The notes: a model not told the origin generated them from the letters alone. A DNA stretch of 44,816 bases from Rhodococcus jostii NBRC 16295 (GCF_001894825.1 NZ_BCWY01000076.1:1-44816), one strand, 5' to 3'. Positions 8,010 to 16,650 are shown, counted from the first letter of the stretch. A program made the numbers and translations.

Positions 8010-9385
8010 TGGTATTCCCTCAACCGAGGCCACAACCCGATGATAATTCCGGCGAACGCGATCAGTGTCAGCACGAGTGCGCCGGAACCGAGCGCGGTCA
8101 GCACCCGGGCCGCGGACGCGACGTTCGATCGCAGATGATCGCGGGCGGACGCGATTCCGTCGGTCAACGCGTCGTCGACGGCGGTGAACTGGGCTGCGGA
8201 GTCGGAGGGGCCCGGTCCGATGGCGACCGTTGCCGCCGTGACGAAGTCGCCCCGGGCGAGGATCTCGTTCATGCGGTCGTGCGCCGAAGACCAGCCGGTC
8301 CACGCCTCCTGGGCCCGCGCCACCTCGTCGCGGCCGACCGCACGGTCTTCCCTGGGGTATTGCGACAGCAGATCGTCGAGCCGACTGGACTTGTCCTCGA
8401 AGATCGCGTCGTAGTCACCGTTCGAATCACGGCGGACCAGTTTGAGCGTCTCCTCGGTGCGTGCCTGCTGGGCGAGGATGCGCGCCGCGGTCAACTCGTG
8501 CATCGGGCGGGCACCCTGGGTGAGTGCGCGATTGGTCTCGAGGGAGGAGACGAGCCCGGCCACCAGCATCCAGACCAGGAGGATCGCGGTGCACGCCGAC
8601 GCCAGCATCAACCCGAGATTGAACGTGCGCCTGCTGAGCCTCGCGATCACGATCTGGACGACGAGCAGCGCGACGAGAGCGACGAGGATCAGGATCAGCG
8701 CGAACCAGGGCGGACGCGAATAGTTCCGCTGGGTGTCCGCGACGTCCGATTCCTGGAGGGCGTGCAACTCCTGCGCCATCGGCAGCATGCTCGTCTGCAT
8801 CAGCGTGGAGGCCTCGCTGAGGTAGGCGGCGCCGACGGGATGGCCGGTGCGATTGTTCGCCCGCGCGGTTTCGACGAGACCCGAGTAGACGCTGAGTTCG
8901 GTGGAGATGGACGCGAGCAGACGCCGGCTGTCCACGTCGCTCGCGGCGAGTCCGCCCGACGCGTACACCAGGTCGGCGGACGCCGTGCCGATCGCCTGCG
9001 AGTACGTGTCCCGGAGTTCCGGCGGCTCGAGCCCGCCGGAGATGAACGCCGTCGTGGCCGCGGCATCCGCCACCGACAGGGCGCTGTACAGATTCTGCGC
9101 CGAGAACGACAACGGTTCCGTCTCGGCGAGCACGCTGTCGAGCGTGGCTTCCCGGCCGTTCACGGTGGACGCGGCCACGAACCCGGCGGTGAGGGTGAGC
9201 AGCACCAGGAGGGCCCCGAGCGCGGTGAGCTTGGCGGGAGTCGACGCGAGGAACGCGCGCAGTTCCTTGCGCCGCGCCACCGCGGGGTCGACGTCGTCGT
9301 CCGCGGCGGCAGACAGGGCGCGGCTGCCGTGGGGTTCGATCGACGGTGCCTCACGCAGAACCACCTCGCACCCCTCCCGTGTCAT
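8006..9385 (-). CDS. glnX: Transmembrane sensor protein GlnX
   Basis: A 459-residue membrane protein with about four hydrophobic spans: KLTALGALLVLLTLTAGFVAA (about 55-75), FALILILVALVALLVVQIVIA (about 222-245), LGLMLASACTAILLVWMLVAGL (about 255-277) and GALVLTLIAFAGIIIGLW (near the C-terminus). The two segments between span pairs are helical and probably extracytoplasmic, resembling the ligand-binding region of chemoreceptors. It corresponds to mycobacterial GlnX, which is proposed to couple GlnH in the periplasm to PknG in the cytosol. ATG 9385 is preferred because it is preceded by AAGGTG and lies just after a -10-like TTATAT; longer upstream starts would run into the divergent Nudix promoter. 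First gene of the operon. Confidence 0.9.
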   Translation of the reverse strand: MTREGCEVVLREAPSIEPHGSRALSAAADDDVDPAVARRKELRAFLASTPAKLTALGALLVLLTLTAGFVAASTVNGREATLDSVLAETEPLSFSAQNLYSALSVADAAATTAFISGGLEPPELRDTYSQAIGTASADLVYASGGLAASDVDSRRLLASISTELSVYSGLVETARANNRTGHPVGAAYLSEASTLMQTSMLPMAQELHALQESDVADTQRNYSRPPWFALILILVALVALLVVQIVIARLSRRTFNLGLMLASACTAILLVWMLVAGLVSSLETNRALTQGARPMHELTAARILAQQARTEETLKLVRRDSNGDYDAIFEDKSSRLDDLLSQYPREDRAVGRDEVARAQEAWTGWSSAHDRMNEILARGDFVTAATVAIGPGPSDSAAQFTAVDDALTDGIASARDHLRSNVASAARVLTALGSGALVLTLIAFAGIIIGLWPRLREYQ

Positions 9386-9415
9386 GGCCGCACCTTGGTG
9401 GGGAGCATATAAGCA
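9383..9415 (-). promoter_or_regulatory. Possible promoter -10 and RBS of glnX-glnH-pknG
   Basis: On the minus strand a TTATAT hexamer (9407-9412) is followed by AAGGTG and the glnX ATG (9383-9385), leaving a very short leader. No convincing -35 was identified, so this is tentative. Confidence 0.35.
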
Positions 9416-9510
9416 GCGGTCGGTTCTCGACTGCCGACGGGCAGTTCCGGGAGAAACCGTTAGTGTGAGGGAACTGCAGGGTGACCCATCAGGTCGGACA
9501 GGGGTAGTCG

Positions 9511-10269
9511 ATGCGTGGTGACGGTGACGGCTGGGCAACCGGGCCGGACGGCAGTCGTCATTGGGGCAAGCACGGTGCGGCCGGGTTGTTGTTGCGTGCG
9601 CCGCTCCCGGACGAGACGCCGGCCGTGCTGCTGCAGCACCGGGCGGCGTGGAGTCACCAGGGCGGGACGTGGGCGTTGCCCGGCGGTGCCCGGGACAGTC
9701 ACGAGACCACCACCCACGCCGCGGTCCGCGAGGCGCACGAGGAAGCCGGCATCGACAGCGCGGCCATCCGGGTCCGCACCGAGATCGTCACCATGAAGGC
9801 GGCGAGCGGGTGGAGCTACACCACGGTGATCGCCGACGCCGAACGCCCGCTGCCCACGATCCCGAACGGTGAGAGCACCGAACTGCGCTGGGTCCGGGAG
9901 ACCGATGTCGCCGGGCTGCCCCTGCACCCCGGATTCGAAGCGGGATGGCCGCGACTGCGCACCACCGAGGTGCGACTGCTGCTCGCCAGGCACGACGTGC
10001 TGGGGGAGCGCGGCGCGCTGCCGCACCTGTCGAAGGCGCTGCCCCGCACGGTTCACCTGCCCGACGATACGTACGGATGGTTGCCGCGCGTCGAGGTGCT
10101 CGAGTCGTCGGACGCGGTCGGTCGCCTCGCCGAACCCGCCGGTCACGGCACCACGCTGGGCACGGTGACCGCGGTCGTCACCACCGACCCCGACCTGGTC
10201 GAACAGTTGCCGGCCACCGTTGTGGTCCTGTCGCCGGCGACGGTGCTGGGCTGGCTGGATCAGCCGTAA
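9511..10269 (+). CDS. mutT3: Nudix hydrolase (MutT3-like)
   Basis: A 252-residue Nudix protein. The Nudix box is complete at residues 59-81: GARDSHE, seven residues, then REAHEEAGI, supplying the Glu residues that bind divalent metal. By position between glnX-glnH-pknG and thiE it corresponds to mycobacterial mutT3. Nudix enzymes of this type hydrolyse nucleoside diphosphate derivatives such as oxidised dNTPs; the exact substrate is inferred. The C-terminal part (about residues 150-250) is an extension beyond the Nudix fold with no motif I recognise. It starts at ATG 9511, divergent from glnX. Its TAA abuts the convergent thiE stop with no gap. Confidence 0.88.
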   Translation: MRGDGDGWATGPDGSRHWGKHGAAGLLLRAPLPDETPAVLLQHRAAWSHQGGTWALPGGARDSHETTTHAAVREAHEEAGIDSAAIRVRTEIVTMKAASGWSYTTVIADAERPLPTIPNGESTELRWVRETDVAGLPLHPGFEAGWPRLRTTEVRLLLARHDVLGERGALPHLSKALPRTVHLPDDTYGWLPRVEVLESSDAVGRLAEPAGHGTTLGTVTAVVTTDPDLVEQLPATVVVLSPATVLGWLDQP

Positions 10270-10959
10270 CTAGGCGTTCTGCTGCAGCAGGGCGGACAGT
10301 GAGCGTGCCGCCGCCTGCGGGTCGCGGGCCTCGGTGATGGCCCGCACGACCACGATGCGGGTGGCTCCCGCGGCGAGGATCTCCGGAACACGGGGCTCGT
10401 CGATGCCGCCGATCGCGAACCAGGGGCGGTTCGGCTCCGAGTCGGCGGTCGAACGCACCAGGTCGATGCCCGACGCCGTCCGGCCGGGCTTGGTGGGCGT
10501 GGCCCACACCGGTCCGGTGCAGAAGTAGTCGACGCCGTCCTCGATGGCCGCGAGGCTGGCCTGCGCGCGGCTGTGGGTGGACCGGCCGATCAGCACGTCC
10601 GCACCGACGACGGTCCGTGCGTATGGGACGGGCAGGTCGCCCTGGCCCAGGTGCAGCACGTCGGCCCCGGCCGCCAGCGCCATGTCGGCGCGGTCGTTCA
10701 CCGCGAGCAGCGCGCCGTGCCGCCTGGCCGCGGCCGCGAGCACCGACAGTGCCGCGAGCTCGTCCCTGGCGTCCATCGTGCCGAACTTCTTCTCACCGGC
10801 CGAGCCCTTGTCCCGGAGCTGGATGATGTCGACGCCACCGGACAGCGCGGCTTCGGCGAACTGCGCCAGGTCGCCTTTCTCGCGCCTGGCGTCGGTGCAC
10901 AGGTACAAACGCGCTGCCCCGAGGCGGCGCCGGCGGTCCGTGAGGTTGCTGTGATGCAT
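10270..10959 (-). CDS. thiE: Thiamine-phosphate synthase
   Basis: A 229-residue TIM-barrel enzyme that joins HMP pyrophosphate and thiazole phosphate to make thiamine phosphate. Family motifs are RLYLCTDAR at the N-terminus, GGVDIIQLRDKG, LLAVNDRADMALAAGADVLHLGQGDLP, IGRSTHS, DYFCTGPVWATPTKPGR and WFAIGGI, covering the HMP-PP and pyrophosphate-binding residues. ATG 10959 gives the best match to the actinobacterial N-terminus; ORF positions further upstream would extend into the leader. It is divergent from thiO, and the thiO TPP riboswitch lies in the space between them on the other strand. Confidence 0.95.
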   Translation of the reverse strand: MHHSNLTDRRRRLGAARLYLCTDARREKGDLAQFAEAALSGGVDIIQLRDKGSAGEKKFGTMDARDELAALSVLAAAARRHGALLAVNDRADMALAAGADVLHLGQGDLPVPYARTVVGADVLIGRSTHSRAQASLAAIEDGVDYFCTGPVWATPTKPGRTASGIDLVRSTADSEPNRPWFAIGGIDEPRVPEILAAGATRIVVVRAITEARDPQAAARSLSALLQQNA

Positions 10960-11000
10960 GGTGGTCACGGCATGACGGTAGCCTCTACGGTGAAAGTGCA

Positions 11001-11092
11001 ACACGGGAGTCCCGGGGAACGTGGGGCTGAGAGGGGCTCACGCCGAGCCCGACCGTCATACCTGACCCGGATCATGCCGGCGCAGGAAGTGA
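11001..11092 (+). ncRNA. TPP riboswitch (THI element) upstream of thiO-thiS-thiG
   Basis: The leader of thiO contains the conserved THI-box segments in order: GGGGCTGAGAGG (pyrimidine-sensing helix), ACCTGACCCGGATCATGCC and GGCGCAGGAA. The last matches the TPP-aptamer 3' part (consensus around CTGATCNGGNTAATNCCNGCGNAGGGA). It ends about 12 nt before the thiO ATG, so TPP probably hides the ribosome site rather than terminating transcription; no terminator hairpin with a T-run is visible. Boundaries are approximate. Confidence 0.93.
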
Positions 11093-11103
11093 GGTGGAGT
11101 TCA

Positions 11104-12171
11104 ATGGCGAGATCGGTATCCGTCGTCGGAGGCGGAGTGATCGGCCTGTCCATTGCGTGGCGAGCAGCCCGCAACGGCTGGTCGGTGCGGCTGTACGACC
11201 CGTCGATCGGTTCGGGGGCGTCCTGGGTGGCGGGCGGAATGCTCGCCCCGTTGTCCGAGGGCTGGCCCGGTGAGGAGAGCGTCCTCGAACTGGGCAGCGC
11301 GTCGCTCGACCGGTGGCCCGAATTCGGGAAGGAACTCGAGGCCGGCGCCGGAGTCGAGTTGTTCACGTCGGAGAGTTCGCTCACCGTCGCACTGGACGGC
11401 GCCGACGCCGAGGACCTGCGAACTATCGCCGAATGGGTGGGTGCGCAGGGGCGGGACCTGCAGATTCTGAACCGCGCCGAGGTTCGCGCACTCGAGCCGA
11501 TGCTGGGCCGCGGAGTCCGGTTGGGGCTCTTGGCCGTCGACGAACTGGCTGTGGACAACAGGCTGCTGCTGCAGGCGTTGCGGCATTGCGCCGAAGCCGC
11601 GGGAGTGGAGCTGATCGGCGAGGCGGTGCGCAGCCTCGACCAGCTGGACACGGACCAGATCGTCGTCACCGCGGGCATCGCGTCGCCCGCCCTGTGGCCG
11701 GGGCTTCCGGTGCGGCCCGTGAAGGGCGAGATCCTGCGGTTGCGTGCCCGCCCCGGGGTGACACCCGCGCCGGGACGCACCATCCGCGGCAGCGTCCACG
11801 GCCGGCCCGCCTACCTGGTGCCGCGCGCCGACGGCATCGTCGTCGGCGCCACCCAGTACGAATCGGGCAACGACACACAGGTCACCGTGGCCGGTGTGCG
11901 CGACCTGATCGCGGACGCCGAGGCGCTGATGCCGGCGATCGGCGAGTACGAACTGCGCGAGGCCTCGGCGGGTCTGCGTCCGATGACCCCGGACAATTTG
12001 CCTTTGATCGGCCGGGTGTCCGATCGTGTCGTGGTGGCGACGGGGCACGGCCGCAACGGCATCCTGCTCACCCCGGTGACCGCCGACGCGACGGTGGCAC
12101 TGTTGGAGGGCTCGGCACTGGTCGAGGCGAAAGCCGCCGACCCCGAACGTTTCGAGAAAGTAGCGAGGTAA
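11104..12171 (+). CDS. thiO: Glycine oxidase ThiO
   Basis: A 355-residue FAD-dependent oxidase of the DAO family. The N-terminal Rossmann motif is VSVVGGGVIGLSIAWRAARNGW, followed by GASWVAGGMLAP. The C-terminal FAD contact region is EASAGLRPMTPDNLPLIG and ATGHGRNGILLTP. ThiO oxidises glycine to iminoglycine (dehydroglycine), which ThiG uses to build the thiazole ring. ATG 11104 lies directly after the riboswitch, with the purine-rich AGTGAGGTGGAG as ribosome site; the longer upstream frame is rejected because it would cross the riboswitch. Three nucleotides separate it from thiS. Confidence 0.95.
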   Translation: MARSVSVVGGGVIGLSIAWRAARNGWSVRLYDPSIGSGASWVAGGMLAPLSEGWPGEESVLELGSASLDRWPEFGKELEAGAGVELFTSESSLTVALDGADAEDLRTIAEWVGAQGRDLQILNRAEVRALEPMLGRGVRLGLLAVDELAVDNRLLLQALRHCAEAAGVELIGEAVRSLDQLDTDQIVVTAGIASPALWPGLPVRPVKGEILRLRARPGVTPAPGRTIRGSVHGRPAYLVPRADGIVVGATQYESGNDTQVTVAGVRDLIADAEALMPAIGEYELREASAGLRPMTPDNLPLIGRVSDRVVVATGHGRNGILLTPVTADATVALLEGSALVEAKAADPERFEKVAR

Positions 12172-12174
12172 GAG

Positions 12175-12399
12175 ATGAGTGAGCAGCAAGTAGTGGTGCC
12201 GATCGGCATCAGCGTCAACGGCGAGGACCACGAGTTCACGGAACCGCTGACCGTCACCGGGCTGCTGGAGGTGCTGAACCTGCCGACCAAGGGCATCGCA
12301 GTGGCGGTGAACGGCGCGGTGTTCCCGCGCGCCCGGTGGGACGAACTGGTGGTCCGGGGCTGGGAGATCGAGATCCTCACGGCGGTGCAGGGTGGCTGA
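12175..12399 (+). CDS. thiS: Sulfur carrier protein ThiS
   Basis: A 74-residue ubiquitin-fold protein ending in Gly-Gly (ILTAVQGG), the tail that is adenylated and converted to a thiocarboxylate to donate sulfur to the thiazole. The ISVNGEDHEF start and VAVNGAVFPRARWDE core match ThiS. It overlaps thiG by 8 nt. No thiF-type activating enzyme is in the window, so that function must be encoded elsewhere. Confidence 0.95.
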   Translation: MSEQQVVVPIGISVNGEDHEFTEPLTVTGLLEVLNLPTKGIAVAVNGAVFPRARWDELVVRGWEIEILTAVQGG

Positions 12400-13159
12400 C
12401 GCGGCACAGGGCGTGCAGAAGGGCCTCACCATCGCGGGCCGCACGTTCGGTTCACGGTTGATCATGGGGACCGGTGGCGCCGCCAACCTCACCGTGCTCG
12501 AAGAGGCGCTCGTGGCGTCCGGCACCGAGCTGACCACGGTCGCGATGCGCCGGGTGGACGCCGCAGGCGGCACCGGCGTGCTGGACCTGCTGCGCCGGCT
12601 CGACATCGCGCCGCTGCCCAACACCGCGGGGTGTCGCGGTGCGGCCGAGGCGGTGCTGACGGCGCAACTCGCCCGCGAGGCGCTCGAGACCGACTGGGTC
12701 AAGCTCGAGGTTATCGCCGACGAACGCACTCTGATGCCCGACGCCATCGAGTTGGTCAGCGCAGCAGAACAACTGGTCGACGACGGGTTCGTCGTCCTGC
12801 CGTACACCACCGACGATCCGGTGCTGGCCCGCAGGCTGGAAGACGTCGGGTGCGTCGCCGTGATGCCGCTGGGTTCGCCGATCGGCACGGGGCTCGGTAT
12901 CGCGAATCCGCACAACATCGAGATGATCGTGGACGGTGCGGGGGTGCCCGTCATCCTCGACGCCGGCATCGGAACCGCCAGCGACGCGACCCTCGCGATG
13001 GAACTCGGCTGCGACGCGGTGCTCCTGGCCACGGCCGTGACCAGGGCGAAGGACCCGGCGCTCATGGCGTCGGCGATGCGCGGAGCCGTGGTGGCGGGTT
13101 ACGAGGCACGTCACGCCGGGCGCATCCCCAAGCGGTTCTGGGCGCAGGCGTCGTCGTAG
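12392..13159 (+). CDS. thiG: Thiazole synthase
   Basis: A 255-residue TIM-barrel enzyme that condenses 1-deoxy-D-xylulose 5-phosphate, dehydroglycine and ThiS thiocarboxylate into the thiazole phosphate. Family motifs include FGSRLIMGTGG, ELTTVAMRR, LPNTAGCRGAAEAV, DWVKLEVIADERTLMPD (with the Schiff-base Lys), VMPLGSPIGTGLGIANPHNI and VPVILDAGIGTASDATLAMELGCDAVLLATAV. GTG 12392 lies within the end of thiS. It is the last gene of the thiO-thiS-thiG operon and is followed by a hairpin at 13225-13254. Confidence 0.97.
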   Translation: MADAAQGVQKGLTIAGRTFGSRLIMGTGGAANLTVLEEALVASGTELTTVAMRRVDAAGGTGVLDLLRRLDIAPLPNTAGCRGAAEAVLTAQLAREALETDWVKLEVIADERTLMPDAIELVSAAEQLVDDGFVVLPYTTDDPVLARRLEDVGCVAVMPLGSPIGTGLGIANPHNIEMIVDGAGVPVILDAGIGTASDATLAMELGCDAVLLATAVTRAKDPALMASAMRGAVVAGYEARHAGRIPKRFWAQASS

Positions 13160-13224
13160 ACCTCGGGGTTCCGTCGGGGTCCTGCTCAGGGTCCGACCGG
13201 TACCAGGGGACGAGTCGGGAGTAG

Positions 13225-13254
13225 ACCTGCGGCCGATGCGCGCCGGCCGCAGGT
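13225..13254 (+). terminator. GC-rich hairpin after the thiOSG operon
   Basis: Perfect 11-bp inverted repeat ACCTGCGGCCG / CGGCCGCAGGT with an 8-nt loop, between thiG and the next gene. No T-tract follows, as is common in high-GC actinobacteria. It is a likely terminator or transcript stabiliser; the same structure could also lie in the leader of the ABC transporter operon, whose ATG is at 13273. Confidence 0.6.
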
Positions 13255-13272
13255 TCCGGCATCCTTCTCATC

Positions 13273-14214
13273 ATGATTGAAGTGAGGGGACTGACAAAGA
13301 CCTTCGGTGCGACGAAGGCGGTGGACAACCTGACGTTCAACGTGAAGCCGGGTATGGTCACCGGCTTCCTCGGCCCGAACGGTGCAGGCAAATCGACGAC
13401 GATGCGCATGATCCTCGGGCTGGACCGCCCCACGGCGGGCAGCGCGCTGATCGACGGCAAACCGTACAGCGACCTGGTGCAGCCGCTGCGGACGGTGGGG
13501 GCTCTGCTCGACGCGAAGTGGGTGCACCCCAACCGCTCCGCCCGCGCCCATCTGCAGTGGATGGCCGCGTCCAACTCGCTGCCGAAGAGCCGGGTCGACG
13601 AGGTGCTCCACCTCGTCGGGCTGACCGAGGTGGCAGGCAAGAAGGCCGGCGGGTTCTCGCTCGGCATGTCCCAGCGACTGGGCCTGGCCGCCACGCTCCT
13701 CGGCGACCCGAAGGTGCTGCTGTTCGACGAGCCGGTCAACGGACTCGACCCGGAGGGCATCGTCTGGATCCGGAAGTTCATGCAGCGCCTCGCCGCGGAG
13801 GGCCGCACCGTGCTGGTGTCGAGCCACCTGCTGTCCGAGATGGCGCTCACCGCTGAACATCTGGTGGTCATCGGCCGAGGCCGCCTGATCGCCGACACCA
13901 CCGTCTCCGAGTTCGTCAGCAAGTCCTCGGAATCGACGGTGCGCGTGCGGAGCCCACAGTTGGACGCGCTGCGCAGTGCGCTCACGTCCAAGGGGCTCAC
14001 CGTCCGTGAGGACGGGTCCGACGGGCAGCAGGCGCTCGTCGTGGTGGATTCGAGCACGGACGCCGTCGGCGGGATTGCCGGTTCGCAGGGCATCATCCTG
14101 CACGAGTTGGCATCTCAGCGCGGATCCCTCGAGGACGCGTTCATGAAGTTGACCGGAGACGACGTGCAGTACCACGCAGAGGGCGTCGAAGATGTGATGA
14201 GGGGTGCACTGTAA
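13273..14214 (+). CDS. ABC transporter ATP-binding protein
   Basis: A 313-residue ABC ATPase with Walker A GPNGAGKST (about residues 36-44), signature FSLGMSQRLGLA, Walker B VLLFDEPVNGLD and switch His in VLVSSHLLSEM. About 90 C-terminal residues beyond the nucleotide-binding domain resemble the tail of the DrrA/NatA-type exporters (DUF4162-like). It pairs with the permease that follows, overlapping by one base (TAATG). The pair probably exports a lipophilic or peptide substrate; the cargo is unknown. Confidence 0.93.
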   Translation: MIEVRGLTKTFGATKAVDNLTFNVKPGMVTGFLGPNGAGKSTTMRMILGLDRPTAGSALIDGKPYSDLVQPLRTVGALLDAKWVHPNRSARAHLQWMAASNSLPKSRVDEVLHLVGLTEVAGKKAGGFSLGMSQRLGLAATLLGDPKVLLFDEPVNGLDPEGIVWIRKFMQRLAAEGRTVLVSSHLLSEMALTAEHLVVIGRGRLIADTTVSEFVSKSSESTVRVRSPQLDALRSALTSKGLTVREDGSDGQQALVVVDSSTDAVGGIAGSQGIILHELASQRGSLEDAFMKLTGDDVQYHAEGVEDVMRGAL

Positions 14215-15008
14215 TGGCTGTTCTCAATGCCGAGCGGATCAAGATCACGTCGACGAGGTCGCCGTGGTGGTGCACCGTCATCATCATCGTGCTGGGCCTC
14301 GGTCTCGCTGCGGTCATCGGGCTGAGCGCGAAGGCCAGCATCAACTCCTTCAACAACCAGATCTCGGACGGTAAGCAACCCGACTTCGACCCATTCCTGC
14401 CGCAGATGTCCGATGCCGTCGGCGGGGTCTCCGGGTTCGGCGTGCTGGTCCTGATGATCCTCGCGGCACTGGCCGTGACCAGCGAATACCGGTTCGGGGT
14501 CATCCGCACCACGTTCCAGGCCATCCCGAACCGGGCGTCCGTCCTGATCGCGAAGGCCGGTCTGATAGGCGCATTCGGTGCCGTACTGACGTTCGTGCTC
14601 ACGTTCGGCGCGTACGCCATTGCGAAGGCGACCGCCGGTGACGAGGCGGGAGCCGCCCTCACACTGTCGGGTGACGATGCCTGGCGGTCGATCTACGGCG
14701 TCCCGATCTACGCATTCCTGTGCGTGGTTCTGGCCGTCGGCGTCGGTACGCTCCTGCGGCAGTCGGCGGGCGCGATCGCCCTGCTGCTGCTGTGGCCGCT
14801 GCTGATCGAGAGCCTGTTCAACCTGTTCGGCTCGTTCGGCGAGAAGATCATGCCGTTCCTGCCGTTCCTCAACGCCAACAACTTCCTGGGGGCGCCGCAG
14901 GGAGTCGAATTCCACTGGGGTCCGTGGGGCAGCCTCGTGTACTTCGCGGTATTCGTCTTCGTGATCTTCGGGGCCGGTCTGGTGGTCGTCAACAAGCGCG
15001 ACGCCTGA
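14214..15008 (+). CDS. ABC-2 type transporter permease
   Basis: A 264-residue integral membrane protein. It has an N-terminal span just after LNAERIKITSTRSPWW, and later spans around VSGFGVLVLMILAALAV, AGLIGAFGAVLTFVLTFGAYAI, IYAFLCVVLAVGVGTLL, AIALLLLWPLLIESLFNLF and LVYFAVFVFVIFGAGLVVV. EYRFGVIRTTFQAIPNRASVLIAK is typical of ABC-2 permeases that partner NatA/DrrA ATPases. Six spans are expected. Two hairpins follow the gene (15036-15071 and 15092-15128). Confidence 0.9.
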   Translation: MAVLNAERIKITSTRSPWWCTVIIIVLGLGLAAVIGLSAKASINSFNNQISDGKQPDFDPFLPQMSDAVGGVSGFGVLVLMILAALAVTSEYRFGVIRTTFQAIPNRASVLIAKAGLIGAFGAVLTFVLTFGAYAIAKATAGDEAGAALTLSGDDAWRSIYGVPIYAFLCVVLAVGVGTLLRQSAGAIALLLLWPLLIESLFNLFGSFGEKIMPFLPFLNANNFLGAPQGVEFHWGPWGSLVYFAVFVFVIFGAGLVVVNKRDA

Positions 15009-15035
15009 CACCCGATAGAGTACTTTCGCCCTGCT

Positions 15036-15071
15036 CCTCCGCCAGGTGATCGTCGGGAGGCCTGGCTGAGG
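15036..15071 (+). other. Imperfect inverted repeat downstream of the ABC transporter genes
   Basis: Arms CCTCCGCCAGG and CCTGGCTGAGG (11 bp, one mismatch) around a 14-nt loop, 28 nt after the permease stop. Weaker than the hairpin that follows; it may be part of the same termination region. Confidence 0.4.
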
Positions 15072-15091
15072 GTGACGGCGGGGCGGGAGCT

Positions 15092-15128
15092 TGTGGGCCG
15101 GTGCGAAATCCATTCGCGCCGGCCCACA
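15092..15128 (+). terminator. Strong 16-bp hairpin, probable terminator of the ABC operon
   Basis: Arms TGTGGGCCGGTGCGAA and TTCGCGCCGGCCCACA pair over 16 bp, with one G-U in the plus-strand RNA and a 5-nt loop. There is no U-tract. It sits between the permease and the lipoprotein gene starting at 15154. Confidence 0.65.
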
Positions 15129-15153
15129 GGTGCTTCTACGTTAGGCTCCCGAC

Positions 15154-16608
15154 ATGCGACTACGGGGAGTCTTCACGGTCGGAGTGGCCGGTGCGCTGGT
15201 GCTGGCCGGATGCTCGTCGACGAGCGAACCCGATGCGCCGCCGCTCGACGCGAGCGCTCTCGCGTCGTCGGTCACCGAGGCCGGAGTGGTGGGGCACCTC
15301 GAGCAACTGCAGACGATCGCCGAGAACAACGCGGGCAACCGCGCGGCCGGGACGTCCGGCTACGACGCCAGCGTCGACTACGTGGCACAGGTGCTGGAAG
15401 ACAAGGGTTTCGACGTCCAGACCCCGGAGTTCGAGTTCCACAAGTTCGACGTCCGGACGGAGGTGCTGAGGTCCGGGGACCGTGACTTCGACGTGCGGGC
15501 GCTGTCGTATTCGCCATCTACCGGTCCGGAGGGGATCACCGCCCGACTGGTGCCGGCCCCGAAGGACGAGAGCCCGGGGTGCGAGGTCACCGATTACGAC
15601 GGTCTCGACGTGACCGGGGCGATCGTCCTCGTGAACCGTGGGGTGTGCCCGTTCGCGGCCAAACAGCAGATCGCCTCCGAGCGCGGTGCTGCGGGCGTGA
15701 TCGTCGTCAACAACGAGGATGGGCCGATGAGCGGCGGAACCCTCGGCGACCCCGACGCGGGCAAGGTCCCGACCGGCGGGGTGAGCAAGGCGGACGGCGC
15801 CGCACTCGAGCAGGCCGGCGGTGACGTCACCCTCACACTCGACACCGCCACCGAATCGAGCACGGCGCGCAACGTCATCGCCCAGACCAAGACCGGCTCG
15901 ACCGACGACGTCGTGATGGTCGGCGCGCACCTCGACAGCGTCCCGGACGGCCCCGGCATCAACGACAACGGCACCGGCGTCGCCTCGATCCTCGAGACGG
16001 CGGTGCAACTCGGCGGATCGCCGGATGTCGACAACGCGGTGCGCTTCGCGTTCTGGGGCGCCGAGGAATTGGGTCTGCTCGGGTCGGAGGCCTACGTGAA
16101 CAGCCTCAGCGAGGAGCAGCGGAACGACATCGCGCTGTACCTGAACTTCGACATGCTCGGTTCCGAGAACGCCGGCTACCTGGCCTACGACGGCGACAAT
16201 TCCGACAACGTCGGCGAGGGGCCCGGACCCGAGGGTTCCGCGGGCATCGAGCGCACGTTCGTCGAGTTCCTCGAGGGCAACGGTGTCGCCGCGGACGGCA
16301 CCGACTTCGACGGCCGATCCGACTACGGGCCGTTCATCGAGCACCAGATCCCGTCGGGAGGCGTGTTCAGCGGCGCCGACGAGACGAAGACACCCGAGCA
16401 GGCGCAGAAGTGGGGCGGCACCGCGGGTGTGACGTACGACGAGAACTACCACAGCCCGACCGACACTCTCGAGAACGTGAACCGGGCTGCGCTCGCCAAG
16501 AATGCCGCCGCGGTCGCGTACGCGGTCGGGGTGTACGCGGAGTCGCTCGCCGGCCCCAACGGTGTCCCCGCGGGCGCCGACCGGGAGAAGGCGCGGGCCG
16601 CGGAGTGA
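15154..16608 (+). CDS. lpqL: M28-family lipoprotein aminopeptidase (LpqL-like)
   Basis: A 484-residue exported zinc peptidase. MRLRGVFTVGVAGALVLAGC is a signal peptide with lipobox Cys20. A PA (protease-associated) domain occupies roughly residues 120-220 (TGAIVLVNRGVCPFAAKQQIASERGAAGVIVVNNE). The M28 domain shows all expected co-catalytic zinc ligands: VGAHLDSV, NDNGTGVASILE, WGAEELGLLGS, NFDMLGS and, near the end, YHSPTDTLENVN. It should remove N-terminal residues from peptides on the outer face of the membrane. It corresponds by position and architecture to M. tuberculosis LpqL (Rv0418). The downstream lpqM of mycobacteria is absent here; a nucleotide cyclase gene follows instead. Confidence 0.92.
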   Translation: MRLRGVFTVGVAGALVLAGCSSTSEPDAPPLDASALASSVTEAGVVGHLEQLQTIAENNAGNRAAGTSGYDASVDYVAQVLEDKGFDVQTPEFEFHKFDVRTEVLRSGDRDFDVRALSYSPSTGPEGITARLVPAPKDESPGCEVTDYDGLDVTGAIVLVNRGVCPFAAKQQIASERGAAGVIVVNNEDGPMSGGTLGDPDAGKVPTGGVSKADGAALEQAGGDVTLTLDTATESSTARNVIAQTKTGSTDDVVMVGAHLDSVPDGPGINDNGTGVASILETAVQLGGSPDVDNAVRFAFWGAEELGLLGSEAYVNSLSEEQRNDIALYLNFDMLGSENAGYLAYDGDNSDNVGEGPGPEGSAGIERTFVEFLEGNGVAADGTDFDGRSDYGPFIEHQIPSGGVFSGADETKTPEQAQKWGGTAGVTYDENYHSPTDTLENVNRAALAKNAAAVAYAVGVYAESLAGPNGVPAGADREKARAAE

Positions 16609-16617
16609 TGTCCGATT

Positions 16618-16650
16618 CGTCACGGGTTACTGCATGTGACGCTGGGTTAC
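16618..16650 (+). promoter_or_regulatory. Repeat cluster upstream of the cyclase gene
   Basis: Two GGGTTAC direct repeats spaced 20 bp apart (16624-16630 and 16644-16650) overlap an inverted repeat CGTCAC (16618-16623) / GTGACG (16636-16641), immediately before the GTG at 16661. The two-turn spacing suggests regulator binding on one DNA face; this is inference only. Confidence 0.35.

Noticed and set aside
15009..15153. Possible tRNA or small RNA gene between the ABC permease and lpqL
   Set aside because: The structure is explained by two simple hairpins; no cloverleaf, anticodon arm or CCA end was found.
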